Part shown: one piece after another, positions 9,172 to 18,728 of the stretch
Layout of the letters: every line of letters starts with the position of its first letter
Position numbering within the stretch: position 1 is the first letter of the stretch
From: Sphingobacteruim zhuxiongii
GTDB taxonomy: Bacteria > Bacteroidota > Bacteroidia > Sphingobacteriales > Sphingobacteriaceae
NCBI RefSeq assembly: GCF_009557615.1
Contig: NZ_CP045652.1
Coordinates: forward strand, 4,154,001 to 4,218,000
Reading direction: 5' to 3'
Length of the DNA stretch: 64,000 nucleotides
Translations under genes and position numbers: made by a program
Notes under the pieces: generated by a model
What the model saw: only the letters and a program-made list of their open reading frames with translations
What the model was told of the DNA's origin: nothing
The model's database searches: none

Positions 9172-10212
9172 TTATTTAAAATATTCATCAACAACAATAG
9201 TTATTACCCCAGTCAATACGATGTTCGCAATCGCTAGAGGTATTAACATTTTCCATCCCAAATTCATTAATTGGTCGTATCTGAACCTTGGCAAGGTCCA
9301 TCTAATCCACATAAAGAAGAAGATAAATCCGAATATCTTAAGGAAAAAGACAATTACACCAATAATCGTAATCCAGTTTTCAGATAGCCCAAGATCGTAC
9401 ATAAACGGAAAGTTGTATCCGCCAAAATACAAGGCTGCCATTAAAGACGATGACACGAACATATTAATATATTCAGAGAACATATATAAGCCTAACTTCA
9501 TGGAAGAATACTCAGTATGGTATCCACCAACAAGTTCAGTTTCACATTCAGGAAGATCAAAAGGAACACGGTTACACTCTGCGAATGCACAAACCATAAA
9601 TATTAAGAAACCTAAAGGCTGAGCCCAAATATTCCAGTTTACAAAACCAGACTGCTGCGCTACGATCTCTCCTATTGATAAGGTTTGAGTAACCATTAAT
9701 AGCGCAATGATGGACAGTCCCATGGCGATCTCGTAGGAGATACTTTGAGAAGCTGCACGAATTGCACCCATTAACGAAAATTTATTGTTGGATGCCCATC
9801 CCCCCAACATAATGCCATAAACACCTAATGCAATTACACCAAATATGTATAAGATTCCGATGTTGACGTCCGCAACTTGTAGACTAATGGTATTGTCTCC
9901 AATAGTAAGATTCTGCCCCCATGGGATTACAGCCGAACTAATACAGGCCGTTATAATTGCTAAGGTTGGGCCTAAAACGAATAATGACTTATGTGCTCCT
10001 GCGGGGATAATCTCTTCCTTAAAGAAGAATTTACCACCATCACAAAGAGGCTGTAATATACCAGCAATACCCGCTCTGTCCGGACCATATCTGTCCTGCA
10101 TAAAACCTGCAATCTTACGCTCTGCTAAGGTCGAGTACATGGCAATAACTAAGGTTACTACAAAAACAATAACCACTAATATCAATTTCTCTAATATAAA
10201 CGCTGTTTCCAT
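9172..10212 (-). CDS. nuoH: NADH-quinone oxidoreductase subunit H
   Basis: 346 residues, eight or nine membrane helices. It contains the NuoH signatures MQDRYGPDRAGIAGILQPLCDGGK near the N-terminus and AFAECNRVPFDLPECETELVGGYHTEYS in the middle, the latter part of the loop that faces the quinone tunnel next to NuoB and NuoD. It is the link between peripheral and membrane arms. The 12-nt gap from nuoG keeps it in the operon. Confidence 0.97.
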   Translation of the reverse strand: METAFILEKLILVVIVFVVTLVIAMYSTLAERKIAGFMQDRYGPDRAGIAGILQPLCDGGKFFFKEEIIPAGAHKSLFVLGPTLAIITACISSAVIPWGQNLTIGDNTISLQVADVNIGILYIFGVIALGVYGIMLGGWASNNKFSLMGAIRAASQSISYEIAMGLSIIALLMVTQTLSIGEIVAQQSGFVNWNIWAQPLGFLIFMVCAFAECNRVPFDLPECETELVGGYHTEYSSMKLGLYMFSEYINMFVSSSLMAALYFGGYNFPFMYDLGLSENWITIIGVIVFFLKIFGFIFFFMWIRWTLPRFRYDQLMNLGWKMLIPLAIANIVLTGVITIVVDEYFK

Positions 10213-10224
10213 CTTCCCTTCCTA

Positions 10225-11241
10225 TTACTTTAATTTCTCAGATCTCGCCAACTGCTCAACATTAGCTTCCTTCAATTGAGGATTCTCCTGAATAACAGCT
10301 GGTGGATTAAATGCATGGTAGTGATTGGATGCAATCACAGATTGATCACTCACATTGGTAGGATGCTCCAAGACCCAATCATCGGTATGTTTCTTTTCGA
10401 ATCGACAAGTATTACAGATAAATTCATCCACCTCATCATACTCATCCTTTCTACCCGTTACACGTATCACATCTGTACCTTTATACCAAAGTGTTACTTT
10501 CCCAGAACAAGTTGGACAATCACGATGAGCATCAACTGGCTTCGTAAACCAAACTCTATTTTTAAATCGGAAAGTTTTATCCGTTAATGCACCTACAGGA
10601 CATACATCAATTACATTCCCAATAAAATCATGATCTAATGCATTTTCAATATAGGTAGATATCTCCGCGTGGTCACCACGGTAAAGAATACCATGCTCAC
10701 GCTTGCCCGTTAACTGATTGGCAGTAAATACACATCTATAGCATAATATACATCTGTTCATGTGCAATTGAATCTTATCTCCAAGATCCACACGGTCAAA
10801 AGTTCTTCTCTCAAACTCATAACGCGTATTAACTGCACCATGCTCATAGCCTAGATCCTGTAATTTACACTCTCCTGCTTGGTCACAAACTGGACAATCT
10901 AAAGGATGGTTAATCAATAGCATTTCTACCACCGCTTTTCGTGCATCGACAACATCAGGAGATGTTATGTTCTGTACTTCCATACCATCCATAACCGTCG
11001 TTCTACACGAAGCAACTAACTTAGGCATAGGACGAGGATCTTTTTCGGAGCCCTTGCTTACTTTCACTAAACAGGTACGGCATTTACCACCACTACCTTC
11101 TAATTTCGAATAATAACACATTGCTGGAGGTACAATATCACCTCCAATTTGACGCGCTGCATTCAATATTGTAGTTCCTGGATCCACCTCAATAGCGATT
11201 CCATCGATACTAACTTTAAATTTTTGAATTTCTTCTGCCAT
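10225..11241 (-). CDS. nuoG: Short NuoG-type iron-sulfur subunit of complex I
   Basis: 338 residues, against roughly 700-900 for a classical NuoG. It keeps the N-terminal [2Fe-2S] ferredoxin domain (C42, C54, C57, C79), the His/Cys cluster site H112-C116-C119-C125 and the site C164-C167-C170 with C214. The large molybdopterin-oxidoreductase-like domain is absent. What remains after residue 240 is a small domain with C242xxC245 and C276xxC279. Short NuoG forms are, to my knowledge, usual in Bacteroidota, so this is not a truncation; the next gene follows at 12 nt. It carries electrons from NuoE/F to NuoI. Confidence 0.9.
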   Translation of the reverse strand: MAEEIQKFKVSIDGIAIEVDPGTTILNAARQIGGDIVPPAMCYYSKLEGSGGKCRTCLVKVSKGSEKDPRPMPKLVASCRTTVMDGMEVQNITSPDVVDARKAVVEMLLINHPLDCPVCDQAGECKLQDLGYEHGAVNTRYEFERRTFDRVDLGDKIQLHMNRCILCYRCVFTANQLTGKREHGILYRGDHAEISTYIENALDHDFIGNVIDVCPVGALTDKTFRFKNRVWFTKPVDAHRDCPTCSGKVTLWYKGTDVIRVTGRKDEYDEVDEFICNTCRFEKKHTDDWVLEHPTNVSDQSVIASNHYHAFNPPAVIQENPQLKEANVEQLARSEKLK

Positions 11242-11265
11242 TGTCTCGTTCTTTAAAAATAGCTG

Positions 11266-12621
11266 CTACTGAGTCACTGGTTCCAATGGGTCAGCGTAAT
11301 GTGCTAAACCATAATTTCTTTGTTGAGACTCCCCCGGATTCAGTATATGCCATTCGAACTCATCTCTAAAGTGACGAATTGCTGCCGCTACAGGCCATGC
11401 TGCTGCATCGCCTAATGGACAAATTGTATTCCCTTCGATTCTACGCTGAATATCCCACAATAAGTCGATATCCGCTAAGCTACCATTACCAGATTCTATC
11501 TTGTAAAGTAACTTTTCCATCCAACCCGTTCCTTCACGACATGGCGAACATTGCCCACAACTCTCGTGTCTATAGAAACGCGTATAATTCCATGTATTTC
11601 TAACGATACATTGATCTTCATCAAATGCGATAAATCCACCGGATCCCATTGCTGTTCCACTTACAAAACCTCCATCTGCTAGAGACTCATAAGTCATTAA
11701 TCGAGGATTTCCGTTAATTGTCTTAGTAATTAGATTTGCTGGTAGAATAGGAACTGAAGATCCTCCAGCAACAACCGCTTTCAGACGCTTTCCATTCGCA
11801 ATTCCACCACAATATTCATCAGAAAAGATGAATTCTTCCACTGGAAGTCCCATCTCAATTTCATATACACCCGGTTTAACTAAATTTCCTGAAGCAGATA
11901 TCAATTTAGTCCCCGTACTTCTTTCGATTCCAATCTTTGCATATTCTTCTCCTCCATCATTGACGATAGGAACGGTAGCAGCGATTGACTCTACGTTATT
12001 CACCACAGTTGGACAACCGTATAAGCCGGCAACAGCGGGAAAAGGAGGTTTTATACGCGGATTTCCACGCTTACCTTCTAGTGATTCCAATAACGCAGTT
12101 TCCTCTCCACAAATATATGCACCACCTCCTGGTTGAACATATATCTCTAGATCATAACCAGTACCAAGAATATTCTTCCCTAACCAACCCGCAGCTTTTG
12201 CTTCTTGAATCGCATTCTCGATAATACGAATCTGCGGCATCATCTCTCCACGGATATAGATATAGGAAGTATTTGCTCCCAAAGCATAGCTGGACACGAT
12301 CATTCCCTCAATTAAAGCATGAGGAATATTGTTCATCAAATAACGATCTTTGAAAGTCCCAGGCTCTGACTCATCACCATTGCAAACCAAATAACGTGGA
12401 ACACCTTCAGGTTTTGCTAAGAAGCTCCATTTCATCCCTGTTGGGAATCCTGCACCTCCACGACCACGAAGACCCGATTTCTTCACCTCTTCAACAACAT
12501 CTTCCGGAGACATTGTCTTTAAAGCTTTCTCGACTGCCCTATATCCACCTTTTTCTCTGTAAACAGCTAAGGTGTTGATACCCGGTACATGAATATGTTC
12601 TAATAATAATTTACGTCCCAT
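11266..12621 (-). CDS. nuoF: NADH-quinone oxidoreductase subunit F (NADH/FMN-binding)
   Basis: 451 residues. The glycine-rich NADH-binding loop GRGGAGFPTG is at residues 53-62, the FMN/NAD region includes GGGAYICGEETALLESLEG, and the [4Fe-4S] ligands are C355, C358, C361 and C401. This subunit oxidises NADH and starts the electron chain. The presence of NuoE and NuoF indicates NADH, not ferredoxin or F420, as the likely input. Five nt separate it from nuoE. Confidence 0.97.
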   Translation of the reverse strand: MGRKLLLEHIHVPGINTLAVYREKGGYRAVEKALKTMSPEDVVEEVKKSGLRGRGGAGFPTGMKWSFLAKPEGVPRYLVCNGDESEPGTFKDRYLMNNIPHALIEGMIVSSYALGANTSYIYIRGEMMPQIRIIENAIQEAKAAGWLGKNILGTGYDLEIYVQPGGGAYICGEETALLESLEGKRGNPRIKPPFPAVAGLYGCPTVVNNVESIAATVPIVNDGGEEYAKIGIERSTGTKLISASGNLVKPGVYEIEMGLPVEEFIFSDEYCGGIANGKRLKAVVAGGSSVPILPANLITKTINGNPRLMTYESLADGGFVSGTAMGSGGFIAFDEDQCIVRNTWNYTRFYRHESCGQCSPCREGTGWMEKLLYKIESGNGSLADIDLLWDIQRRIEGNTICPLGDAAAWPVAAAIRHFRDEFEWHILNPGESQQRNYGLAHYADPLEPVTQ

Positions 12622-12625
12622 ATGA

Positions 12626-13153
12626 TTAAGCCTCGCTTTTAGCTTTATCTTTTAATTCATTAATAAGCTTATCAACACTTTCCTCGGTCAGGTTTTCATA
12701 AAACGTATATGAAGGTCCTATTTGAAGTACCGGTCCGAATCCACATGCTGCAAGACATTCAACACCTCGCCAAGAAAAAAGTCCATCTGAAGTAACTTCT
12801 CCCTCCTTAACACCTAACTTATTTTCTATGTGTGTCATAATTTTCTCCGCCCCAACTAAACAACATGGTCCAGTTCGGCAAACCTCTAAAAGATATTTAC
12901 CTTGAGGTTGGAGTAAAAACATAGTATAGAAAGTTGCCACTTCATATACTTCAATCGGCTGTATGTTAAGAAACAAGGCTACTTTATCCATAGCGTCAAC
13001 ACTTAACCATCCATATTCTTCTTGAACTAAATGAAGAATTGGCAGCAGAGCAGACTTTTGTTTGTCTCCTGGGTAACGGCTAACGACATCGGAAAACTTG
13101 TTCAATAGTTCTACCGAAAACTCGACAATAAGATTTTCTTTAACACTAAGCAT
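12626..13153 (-). CDS. nuoE: NADH-quinone oxidoreductase subunit E ([2Fe-2S])
   Basis: 175 residues, thioredoxin-like fold. The [2Fe-2S] ligands follow the family pattern: C92-x4-C97 and C133-x3-C137 (ECLAACGFGP). It pairs with NuoF and holds cluster N1a. Its start overlaps the end of nuoD by 8 nt, so the two are probably translationally coupled. Length is normal. Confidence 0.96.
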   Translation of the reverse strand: MLSVKENLIVEFSVELLNKFSDVVSRYPGDKQKSALLPILHLVQEEYGWLSVDAMDKVALFLNIQPIEVYEVATFYTMFLLQPQGKYLLEVCRTGPCCLVGAEKIMTHIENKLGVKEGEVTSDGLFSWRGVECLAACGFGPVLQIGPSYTFYENLTEESVDKLINELKDKAKSEA

Positions 13154-14381
13154 CTAATTCTCCTGCTATAACATTTAAACTACTCATATTTAAAATTGCA
13201 TCCGATAACAACATTCCGCTGCTCATTGGAGCAAACATCTGATAGTTAATAAAAGATGGTCTTCTAAAATGCAAACGATATGGCGCTCTTCCTCCATCAT
13301 GTACTAAATAGAAACCAAGTTCACCATTTGCTCCTTCTACAGCATGGTAAACCTCATCCTTTGGAGCATCCCATTCCCCCATCACAATCTTAAAGTGATA
13401 AATTAAAGCCTCCATATTGGTATAGACTTGCTCTTTTGGCGGCAAATAGAAATCTGGTACATCTGCATGGAACACCCCTTTAGGTTCTTTTTCAATTTTC
13501 TCTAAAGCCTGCTCAATAATGCGCATTGACTGCCACATTTCTTCATTACGAACCATATAGCGATCATAGACATCTCCATTAGTACCCACTGGGACTTCGA
13601 AATCAAATTCCTCATACGAACAGTATGGTGAATGCGCTCTAACATCATAATCCACTCCCGTAGCTCTCAAAATTGGCCCAGACCAACTATAGCTCAAAGC
13701 TTCTTCTGGAGTAACTGATGCTACATTTGACGTACGCTCAACGAAAATTCTATTTCTATCGAAAAGCTCTTGAAACTCTCTTAAAACAGGAGGGAAACGC
13801 ACCAAGAATTCTCTAATTTTTGCAAAAGCAACATCGTTGAAATCTCGTTCAAATCCTCCTATACGACCAATATTAGTGGTTAAGCGTGCTCCACAAATTT
13901 CTTCGTAAATCTCATATATAAACTCACGTTCTTGCATTACGTACAAGAAACCAGAGAATGCTCCCGTATCAACACCGAGAATACCATTACAAATAATATG
14001 ATCCGCAATACGAGCAAGCTCCATCACAATTACACGCATATATTGCACCCTTTTCGGGATTTCGATATCCAACAGCTTCTCCACCGTCATATGCCATCCC
14101 ATATTATTGATCGGCGACGAACAATAATTTAGACGATCCGTCAATGGGGTAATTTGATAAAACGGTCGGTGCTCTGCGATCTTTTCAAAAGCTCGGTGAA
14201 TATATCCGATTGTTGAAACACCACTTACTATACGCTCTCCATCAATTTGCACAACATTCTGAAACACCCCGTGTGTTGCTGGGTGAGTTGGCCCAATATT
14301 CAGGGTGATCAAATCTTCTTGAGGATCATTATCCTCAAAAACAGGGCTGTTTGTCGATATACGCGTTATTGGTTTACTCAT
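13146..14381 (-). CDS. nuoD: NADH-quinone oxidoreductase subunit D (49-kDa)
   Basis: 411 residues. The start of the 49-kDa family is clear (LNIGPTHPATHGVFQ; its His residues line the quinone pocket), and the C-terminus is the conserved SLNVIAGELDA. NuoC and NuoD are separate proteins here, not the NuoCD fusion of enterobacteria. The quinone-reducing site forms between this subunit and NuoB. It lies 14 nt after nuoC and overlaps nuoE by 8 nt. Confidence 0.97.
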   Translation of the reverse strand: MSKPITRISTNSPVFEDNDPQEDLITLNIGPTHPATHGVFQNVVQIDGERIVSGVSTIGYIHRAFEKIAEHRPFYQITPLTDRLNYCSSPINNMGWHMTVEKLLDIEIPKRVQYMRVIVMELARIADHIICNGILGVDTGAFSGFLYVMQEREFIYEIYEEICGARLTTNIGRIGGFERDFNDVAFAKIREFLVRFPPVLREFQELFDRNRIFVERTSNVASVTPEEALSYSWSGPILRATGVDYDVRAHSPYCSYEEFDFEVPVGTNGDVYDRYMVRNEEMWQSMRIIEQALEKIEKEPKGVFHADVPDFYLPPKEQVYTNMEALIYHFKIVMGEWDAPKDEVYHAVEGANGELGFYLVHDGGRAPYRLHFRRPSFINYQMFAPMSSGMLLSDAILNMSSLNVIAGELDA

Positions 14382-14395
14382 GATTACAATTGCAC

Positions 14396-14899
14396 TTAGC
14401 GTCCAAAATAAAAGTCTTTCTTATCAACACGGTTCGGATCCTCTAATGGATACTCTTTCCGCATTGGAAAAACACCTAAATCATCCATGTTCAAAATTCT
14501 TCGCAAATCAGGATGTCCCTCAAAATTGATTCCGAAGAAATCGAAGGTTTCGCGCTCCATCCAGTTAGCACCATTCCAAAGGACCGTTGCCGAAGGGATA
14601 TTCAGATCATTAATATTTAAAAAGACCTTGATTCTGATTCTAACATTAAAAACTAAACTGTGAACATGGTAAACAACCGCAAATGCATTTTCCAATTCTG
14701 GATAATGAACTGCAGTTATATCTGTAAGATAAATAAATTGCAGTGTATCATCCTCTTTTAATAGGCGAAGGATTTCAATAACACTGTCCTTGCCCGTCAC
14801 AATAGTTAGTAAACCTTTCGGTTCAGCGACATGCAAAATTCTATCCGCAAACTGCGACTGCAGCTTATCTAATACTTGTTGATTGTTCAACTTATCCAT
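14396..14899 (-). CDS. nuoC: NADH-quinone oxidoreductase subunit C (30-kDa)
   Basis: 167 residues. The 30-kDa subunit signature is present near the C-terminus: [20 protein letters not shown], followed by a tail ending KKDFYFGR. It is a structural peripheral-arm subunit that packs against NuoD and has no cofactor. The start overlaps nuoB by 8 nt. Family length is usually 150-200, so this copy is complete. Confidence 0.96.
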   Translation of the reverse strand: MDKLNNQQVLDKLQSQFADRILHVAEPKGLLTIVTGKDSVIEILRLLKEDDTLQFIYLTDITAVHYPELENAFAVVYHVHSLVFNVRIRIKVFLNINDLNIPSATVLWNGANWMERETFDFFGINFEGHPDLRRILNMDDLGVFPMRKEYPLEDPNRVDKKDFYFGR

Positions 14900-15446
14900 T
14901 GTCAGTTACAATTCCGTACTTTTCCAATAAGGCTTTGTACTCTGGTGTATTTCTTCTATTTAACGACTCGCTTTTTACGATGTCTTGCAAACGTAAAACG
15001 CCATCTAGAATAGCTTCTGGGCGTGGTGGACAACCTGGTACATAGACGTCAACAGGAATGATTTCATCAATCCCCTGTAGAACAGAATATGTATCAAAAA
15101 TACCTCCACTCGAGGCACATGCACCAACAGCGATCACCCAACGAGGTTCCGCCATTTGCACATAAACTTGTTTTAACACAGGAGCCATCTTTTTAGCAAT
15201 GGTCCCCATTACTAACAACATATCCGCTTGTCTAGGTGAAAAACTCGGACGCTCTGCACCAAACCTAGCTAAATCATATGTAGAACCCATCGTAGCCATA
15301 AATTCAATCCCACAGCAAGAAGTCGCAAAAGGAAGAGGCCATAGTGAATTAGCACGTGCTAAACCAATAGCTTTATCCAATGTCGTTGCGAAAAATCCCG
15401 CTCCTTCAACACCCGGAGGCGCATCTGATAAGGTAATATTGCTCAT
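14892..15446 (-). CDS. nuoB: NADH-quinone oxidoreductase subunit B (cluster N2)
   Basis: 184 residues. All ligands of the terminal [4Fe-4S] cluster N2 are present: the tandem C44-C45 (SCCGIEFM), C110 (GACASSGG) and C139 (PGCPPRPEA). N2 passes electrons to quinone at the NuoB/NuoD interface. It follows nuoA after a 33-nt gap and overlaps nuoC by 8 nt. Confidence 0.97.
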   Translation of the reverse strand: MSNITLSDAPPGVEGAGFFATTLDKAIGLARANSLWPLPFATSCCGIEFMATMGSTYDLARFGAERPSFSPRQADMLLVMGTIAKKMAPVLKQVYVQMAEPRWVIAVGACASSGGIFDTYSVLQGIDEIIPVDVYVPGCPPRPEAILDGVLRLQDIVKSESLNRRNTPEYKALLEKYGIVTDNG

Positions 15447-15479
15447 TTCAGTATATTTAACGTTTTAAGCTAGCCTAGA

Positions 15480-15860
15480 TTAATCCCAATCTAAAGCTTT
15501 CTTTTTAATGATATAAATAAAGCCTAATAACAATAAGCCCATAAAAACAAACATTTCAACTAATCCTTGCCATCCAAATTCCCGAAAATTAACTGCCCAA
15601 GGATACATGAAGATAACCTCGATATCAAAAATTACAAAGAGGATCGCAACAAGAAAATATTTAATGGAAAATGGTTGTCTAGCATTACCTACAACCTCAA
15701 CCCCAGACTCGAAAGCCCCCAGTTTGTTCTCTGTACGAACTTTAGGGCCAATTAAGTGCGTTCCGATAATCGTAACGACCCCAAAGCCCACTGCAACAAT
15801 TAATTGGATTAATATGGGTAGATAATCAATTGGCGTACTCTGACCTGCTAGCTCATTCAT
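15480..15860 (-). CDS. nuoA: NADH-quinone oxidoreductase subunit A
   Basis: 126 residues with three membrane helices. The conserved loop region is FESGVEVVGNARQPFSIKYF, followed by FVIFDIEVIFMYPWA, both hallmarks of NuoA; the Asp/Glu of the second are part of the coupling region beside NuoH. It is the first gene of the operon, with an exact -7 box 32 nt before its ATG. Confidence 0.96.
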   Translation of the reverse strand: MNELAGQSTPIDYLPILIQLIVAVGFGVVTIIGTHLIGPKVRTENKLGAFESGVEVVGNARQPFSIKYFLVAILFVIFDIEVIFMYPWAVNFREFGWQGLVEMFVFMGLLLLGFIYIIKKKALDWD

Positions 15861-15891
15861 ACCTTCAGTTTAAAGTTTATTAGTAGTCTAA

Positions 15892-15899
15892 CAAAAATA
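15892..15899 (-). promoter_or_regulatory. Promoter -7 box of the nuo operon
   Basis: TATTTTTG on the minus strand, an exact match to TAnnTTTG, giving a predicted leader of about 25 nt before nuoA. No clear -33 TTG at the expected 19-21 nt spacing. Confidence 0.55.
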
Positions 15900-15911
15900 G
15901 AAAAATAAGTC

Positions 15912-15953
15912 ATAAAAAAAAGGGGCTATTGTCACCAAAAGCCCCTTTTTTCT
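15912..15953 (-). terminator. Terminator downstream of the TPR gene
   Basis: The hairpin has GGGGCT/AGCCCC at its core, extended by A-T pairs, with a loop of about 12 nt. It is flanked by A-runs on one side and T-runs on the other, so it could work in both directions. It ends the TonB-ExbBD operon and separates it from the nuo promoter. Confidence 0.85.
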
Positions 15954-15972
15954 TATTTTGAATGATTATAAA

Positions 15973-17718
15973 TTACTTCTGATTTAATACATCCACCATC
16001 TGCTTCGCAAATGGGTCTTCTGCATTGATTTTCAATGATTCAGCAAAGTGAGTCTTCGCTTTTGCTGCATCACCTTTCAAGTATGCAAAGTAACCTAAAT
16101 AGTTATGCGCATCTGCAGCGTATGCTTTTTGAGCATCCGTAAGATTAGTACTTGCAGCGATTGCAGACAATAATTCAGTAAATGAACCTACAAATAAACC
16201 TTTAGCGTTTTCAGCATCATGAATTACATTATCTAATGCTAACTCAGAAAGTCCCTTGTAGTATAAAGCATTCACTTTATATTTATCAACAACCTCTTGT
16301 TTTGTAGCCTTTGCAACTAAATCTAACGATTTAACAGCTGATTCTAAATGCGGTTTCGCCTCTTGGAATTTTGCAGCAACTACTTCAGGAGTAGCTTCTG
16401 CTTCTGGAACACTAACCAATTTAGATCCAACACCATACTCTCCAGTTCCCATGTAGTAGTTTGAATCGTAGTAATAATCCGACTCCGGATTAGAAGCAGG
16501 GAATGCGAATAATTTTCTAGCTACTTCTTCTTCACCATCTTGTAATTTAGCGAATGCTGTTTCTGCAACTTCCTCGTCTAAATTCTCATCTTCACTTTGT
16601 TTAGAGATAGCAACTTTTAAATCTGCATTTCCTTGAGCATCATTACCATTGATAATTTCACTCATCCCTTTAATTAAAAAGTCACGAGCAATAAGACGGC
16701 TAGTATCGACTTTAGAGAATAACTGAGTCATATACTCTAAAGATTTAGCGTAATCTTTATCTTGTAAGAACGAAATATAACCTAAGTAACGAAACACCTT
16801 AGCATCCACGCCTGCTTGATTAGATAATTCTTGAGAAACTGTTTTCAGTTCATCATAGTTACCTGAATATACCAAGAAGTCAGCGTAACGTACTTTTGCG
16901 TCAAGAGAAGCGTCACCAGTTAATGACAAGTATTTCTTGTAATTCTCTACAGCCTTTTGGTTAATCTCACGATATTGATCTTCCGGAGCTTTTTTCGATG
17001 ACAAGTAATACGTCTCAGCTAATTCACGATAAATTGGACCATACTCAGGGTTTTCACCTGCAAGTGTCGTTAATTGCTCTAATACTACATCGTAAGCTTG
17101 CGCTCTACGAGAGATAATCGCTTGACCGATTTTTGGTGCTAATAATTTATCGTTCAACGTTAATGCATCACGATATGCCACATATGCTGGGCTACTTTCG
17201 CGTAGACCTGCGTAAGCATCACCTAATGCAGTAGGTACTAATGCGTCCTTAGGAGCACCTTCTTTTGCTTTTGTTAAATATTCAACTGCTTTTTTGTAAT
17301 CAGGTTTTGGAGCATCAATATATGCTCTACCAATGTAATACAATGGTAAATAATCTTTCTTACCAAGACCAGTAGTAGCTTCAGTAAATTTTGACTCAGC
17401 ACCACTCACATTACCCTTCTCCAATTCCACGATACCTAAACCGACAACGTTTAATTTTTCTTTTGGAGCGTTGGTTACACCTTGTTGAAAAACGTAAGCA
17501 GCAGAATCGATCTTATCATTCACCAAGTGAATTTGACCCAAATAAAAGTAGTTTTCACCATCTTTTGCTTTTTTCTCTACTAGTTGCTGAAGCATCGTTT
17601 TAGCTTTATCATATTGCTCCGCTTCCATAGCAGCTTTCGCGTCTTTTAAACTTTGCGCACTCACTGTTCCTACAGCACCCGCTAACAAAAGACTTAAAAA
17701 TAATTTGCTGTTTGTCAT
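15973..17718 (-). CDS. Periplasmic tetratricopeptide-repeat protein
   Basis: 581 residues. The N-terminus MTNSKLFLSLLLAGAVGTVSAQ is a signal peptide. The mature part is built of TPR-like helical pairs, for example KAAMEAEQYDKAKTMLQQLVEKKAKDGENYFYLGQIH near the start and YAADAHNYLGYFAYLKGDAAKAKTHFAESLKINAEDP at the end. TPR arrays bind other proteins; no enzyme motif is seen. It is the last gene of the exbB-exbD-exbD-tonB-pstS-like cluster, so a structural or adaptor role in TonB energy transduction is a reasonable but unproven inference. The gap to the PstS-like gene is 27 nt. Confidence 0.82.
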   Translation of the reverse strand: MTNSKLFLSLLLAGAVGTVSAQSLKDAKAAMEAEQYDKAKTMLQQLVEKKAKDGENYFYLGQIHLVNDKIDSAAYVFQQGVTNAPKEKLNVVGLGIVELEKGNVSGAESKFTEATTGLGKKDYLPLYYIGRAYIDAPKPDYKKAVEYLTKAKEGAPKDALVPTALGDAYAGLRESSPAYVAYRDALTLNDKLLAPKIGQAIISRRAQAYDVVLEQLTTLAGENPEYGPIYRELAETYYLSSKKAPEDQYREINQKAVENYKKYLSLTGDASLDAKVRYADFLVYSGNYDELKTVSQELSNQAGVDAKVFRYLGYISFLQDKDYAKSLEYMTQLFSKVDTSRLIARDFLIKGMSEIINGNDAQGNADLKVAISKQSEDENLDEEVAETAFAKLQDGEEEVARKLFAFPASNPESDYYYDSNYYMGTGEYGVGSKLVSVPEAEATPEVVAAKFQEAKPHLESAVKSLDLVAKATKQEVVDKYKVNALYYKGLSELALDNVIHDAENAKGLFVGSFTELLSAIAASTNLTDAQKAYAADAHNYLGYFAYLKGDAAKAKTHFAESLKINAEDPFAKQMVDVLNQK

Positions 17719-17745
17719 AATCTATTATTTACTCTTTGTTATAAA

Positions 17746-18693
17746 CTAATTTATATTATCCCTAATAATAATTTCTCTTCCAGGCATTGTTGCAGGCAAT
17801 AAACCTGATTTTAACACGATACGTTGCCCACGATCTCCTGTTAAGAAAGCCGAAAATCCAATACCTAATCCCAGATTCGGTTGATAGTTCAAGACAAAAA
17901 ACTCAGACTTTAATGGATATTCATTCGTCGCAAATGTACTTTGCGAAGGTTTGAAATACCCGCCTTTTCCATCTTTACTGTCATTTTGAAGGCTTAAGAT
18001 ACGAATTTTATTTTCTTCTCCAAATTTCCTGCGGTATTCTAAATACTGTCCATAAGACACTGCGCCTATGGCATTCGTGTTTTTCAATAGATAGTCAAAT
18101 ACTTCTTGAGAATTCTTGAGTCCTATCACGGAAACTCCAGAAACCTTTTCAATCTTTGTTAATTCTTTAACTCTTCTTAGACTACTTGAATTAGCGTTAT
18201 CAAACACCAACGATTTTGCCTTCGATTCGCCTGTCAACAATGAAGATAACGTTTTTATATCCATTGAAGTATCTGCTTCCGCAATATTATTTACAAAAAC
18301 TACGCCATCATAAAAAACAGGATAAATCCTCGGACTAATCGAACGATGCTTAAAACCAACGGATTCTTCCTTACTCAATTCACGCGCAAGAACGGCAAGC
18401 GAGGCCTCCCCTCTCAACAACGCATTGATTGCTTCACGCTCAGGCAGAGGAATTAAATTAATCTTCGAATTCACATAACTATCCTTGAACACATCCACTT
18501 GTTCGAGCATGATCGGATAAATTGCTTCATCCACAATAACGGACATTTCCCCGGTCAAGATATCATCTTTTCCCGCAGTTGCTTCCTTATTCTCTGCCGC
18601 TGCCGTTTCCGATTTCTTATTATTTGAACAGGAATAGACAATAGCAAGTCCTAAGAAGAGCATAACAATACCATATATTCTATGCTTTCTCAT
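17746..18693 (-). CDS. PstS-like substrate-binding lipoprotein
   Basis: 315 residues. The N-terminus MRKHRIYGIVMLFLGLAIVYSC ends in a lipobox, so it is an envelope lipoprotein. The rest resembles PstS-type phosphate-binding proteins (PBP-like fold; segments IVDEAIYPIMLEQVDVFKDSY and GAVSYGQYLEYRRKF). No pstC, pstA or pstB is nearby. Instead it sits between tonB and the TPR gene in the energy-transduction operon, so it may not serve an ABC transporter. Phosphate binding is not assured: I did not see a clear copy of the canonical phosphate-loop motif. Confidence 0.78.
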   Translation of the reverse strand: MRKHRIYGIVMLFLGLAIVYSCSNNKKSETAAAENKEATAGKDDILTGEMSVIVDEAIYPIMLEQVDVFKDSYVNSKINLIPLPEREAINALLRGEASLAVLARELSKEESVGFKHRSISPRIYPVFYDGVVFVNNIAEADTSMDIKTLSSLLTGESKAKSLVFDNANSSSLRRVKELTKIEKVSGVSVIGLKNSQEVFDYLLKNTNAIGAVSYGQYLEYRRKFGEENKIRILSLQNDSKDGKGGYFKPSQSTFATNEYPLKSEFFVLNYQPNLGLGIGFSAFLTGDRGQRIVLKSGLLPATMPGREIIIRDNIN

Positions 18694-18728
18694 ATACTAT
18701 TAGAATGAATAAATGCGCGAAGGATTAA

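Noticed and set aside
10225..11241. NuoG as a truncated or frameshifted gene
   Set aside because: The frame is clean, the end is followed closely by nuoH, and short NuoG proteins are, to my knowledge, typical in this phylum.
15345..15365. TTAGCACGTGCTAA palindrome inside nuoB
   Set aside because: It encodes conserved residues of NuoB (ARANS region), so the symmetry is probably accidental.
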